This document shows positions 16,293 through 16,943 of a stretch of DNA of 16,943 nt, piece after piece. The notes beneath the pieces were generated by a model that ran no database searches, was not told where the DNA came from, and worked only from the letters and a program-made list of their open reading frames with translations. The stretch comes from Candidatus Poseidoniaceae archaeon (GTDB taxonomy: Archaea > Thermoplasmatota > Poseidoniia > Poseidoniales > Poseidoniaceae). Numbering within the stretch: position 1 is the stretch's first letter; every line of letters begins with the position of its first letter. Location: assembly GCA_949373265.1 (NCBI GenBank), contig CASICT010000039.1, forward strand, positions 1-16,943, in the 5' to 3' direction. The position numbers and the translations under genes were made by a program.

Positions 16293-16943
16293 CCCTCCCT
16301 ATACAAGATAGTGGAGCCGCCTTTGACAAACTCGCCTTTCGGATGTGTTTTGTCACCATCCTCGGCGCTAACTACACATGGTTTGAATCGGTTTGCAGGG
16401 ACTCTGACGTCCACTCTGCTACCCAAGTCTGATCATGCCAAACCTTTGGCCGCGGCGCAAAGTATCACCCTCGCTAGTCCATGGAACGATGGTCCGGGCT
16501 AGGGCACCAGAGATCTGCATGACTTCCACGATAAGGCCGTCTTCTCTTTCGAAGAGAGTTCTTACGCGCTCGTTGTATTCGCTTTCCTTCTTGAAAGCGG
16601 GTAAAAACGGACCACGGCGCAAGCCCTTGCCCGTCCTGTGCTCCATTCTGATGATTTTACCTGCGACTGGAGAACGGTTCACGTGTACATCCAGGGGGGA
16701 CATGAATACCGCGATTCGCCAGACGTCGGTATCGGACTTTCCTCACCCTTCAGGAACCGCTTCGAACCTTTGCTCGGTAGAAAATGACAGTATCTCTTGA
16801 CAAGGTTCGGGGTGCCACGTGCCGGTGAGTTCGTCTTCTTCAGCCTCCTTCCATCTCTTCGCTAGACGGCCTCCTTCCAGTTGCTCTTTCTCTTTTAGCA
16901 AACATTACATGGCCATCGGCAGGAGATACAATGACGCCTTCAT
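16289..16943 (-). pseudogene. psd: Phosphatidylserine/archaetidylserine decarboxylase, disrupted and cut by the window edge
   Basis: The pieces add up to the short form of PSD. From the window edge: EGVIVSPADGHV (catalytic Asp region), then VFMSPLDVHVNRSPVAG (His region), PAFKKES-x3-NERV, VMQISGALARTIVPW, and GMIRLGSRVDVRVP, where the GS bond is where self-cleavage makes the pyruvoyl group. The enzyme decarboxylates serine-headed phospholipids to ethanolamine lipids at the membrane. Three disruptions are seen: a shift at the AAAA run at 16893-16896, a TGA at 16743-16745 next to a GGG run, and a shift at GGG 16422-16424, which makes a TAG at 16419-16421. The longest intact frame is 16419-16703. 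After rejoining, the gene ends at a TGA overlapping the hydrolase ATG. The retained catalytic residues suggest sequence error rather than decay. Confidence 0.82.

Noticed and set aside
16435..16800. 121-residue open frame on the plus strand
   Set aside because: Antisense to the decarboxylase, whose conserved motifs are on the minus strand.

Overview
The window looks like a piece of a planktonic euryarchaeal genome, most likely Marine Group II (Poseidoniales). The archaeal pointers are a RaSEA-type archaeosine enzyme, a Ygr210-type YchF-related GTPase, Shine-Dalgarno sites matching the archaeal 16S tail (AAGGAGGTG, GGTGAT, GGTGG), and very large membrane-anchored beta-propeller/fibronectin surface proteins beside compact housekeeping genes. 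The lineage is inferred from gene content; no 16S gene or other taxonomic marker is present. I saw no tRNA, rRNA, CRISPR array or insertion sequence. No stretch longer than about 135 bases lacks a gene.

The plus-strand half (1-10199) starts inside a giant surface protein: beta-propeller repeats, about six fibronectin-like modules, one C-terminal membrane helix and a Q/P-rich tail. Next is a tight group for p-aminobenzoate synthesis, a PabC-like class IV aminotransferase-fold lyase followed by a PabB-PabA fusion overlapping it by ATGA. A small zinc-ribbon membrane protein follows. After a 134-bp spacer comes a second surface protein, an N-terminally anchored Asp-box (BNR) propeller. It ends exactly where the convergent minus-strand group ends, and a 9-bp hairpin spans the junction.

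The minus-strand half (16943 to 10200) reads, in transcription order: a phosphatidylserine/archaetidylserine decarboxylase cut by the window edge; a membrane-anchored alpha/beta hydrolase; RaSEA; a spacer holding two inverted repeats with the same TGACC half-site; a 90-residue two-helix membrane protein; a 727-residue polytopic protein with an EF-hand pair and a C-terminal SAP domain; and the YchF-related GTPase. The last three are closely coupled, with a perfect Shine-Dalgarno inside a stop codon and a GTGA overlap.

The most unusual object is the 727-residue protein. Twelve of its 13 hydrophobic segments can be laid onto a cbb3-type heme-copper oxidase subunit I (CcoN), but most metal-ligand histidines appear to be missing and a calcium-binding/SAP tail has been added. 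This is a fold inference from memory of the family and needs a profile search.

The last 1.3 kb holds several single-base disruptions in or beside short homopolymers, in both the decarboxylase and the hydrolase. Catalytic residues and the operon overlap reappear once the frames are joined, so assembly or sequencing error at a contig end is more likely than gene decay.
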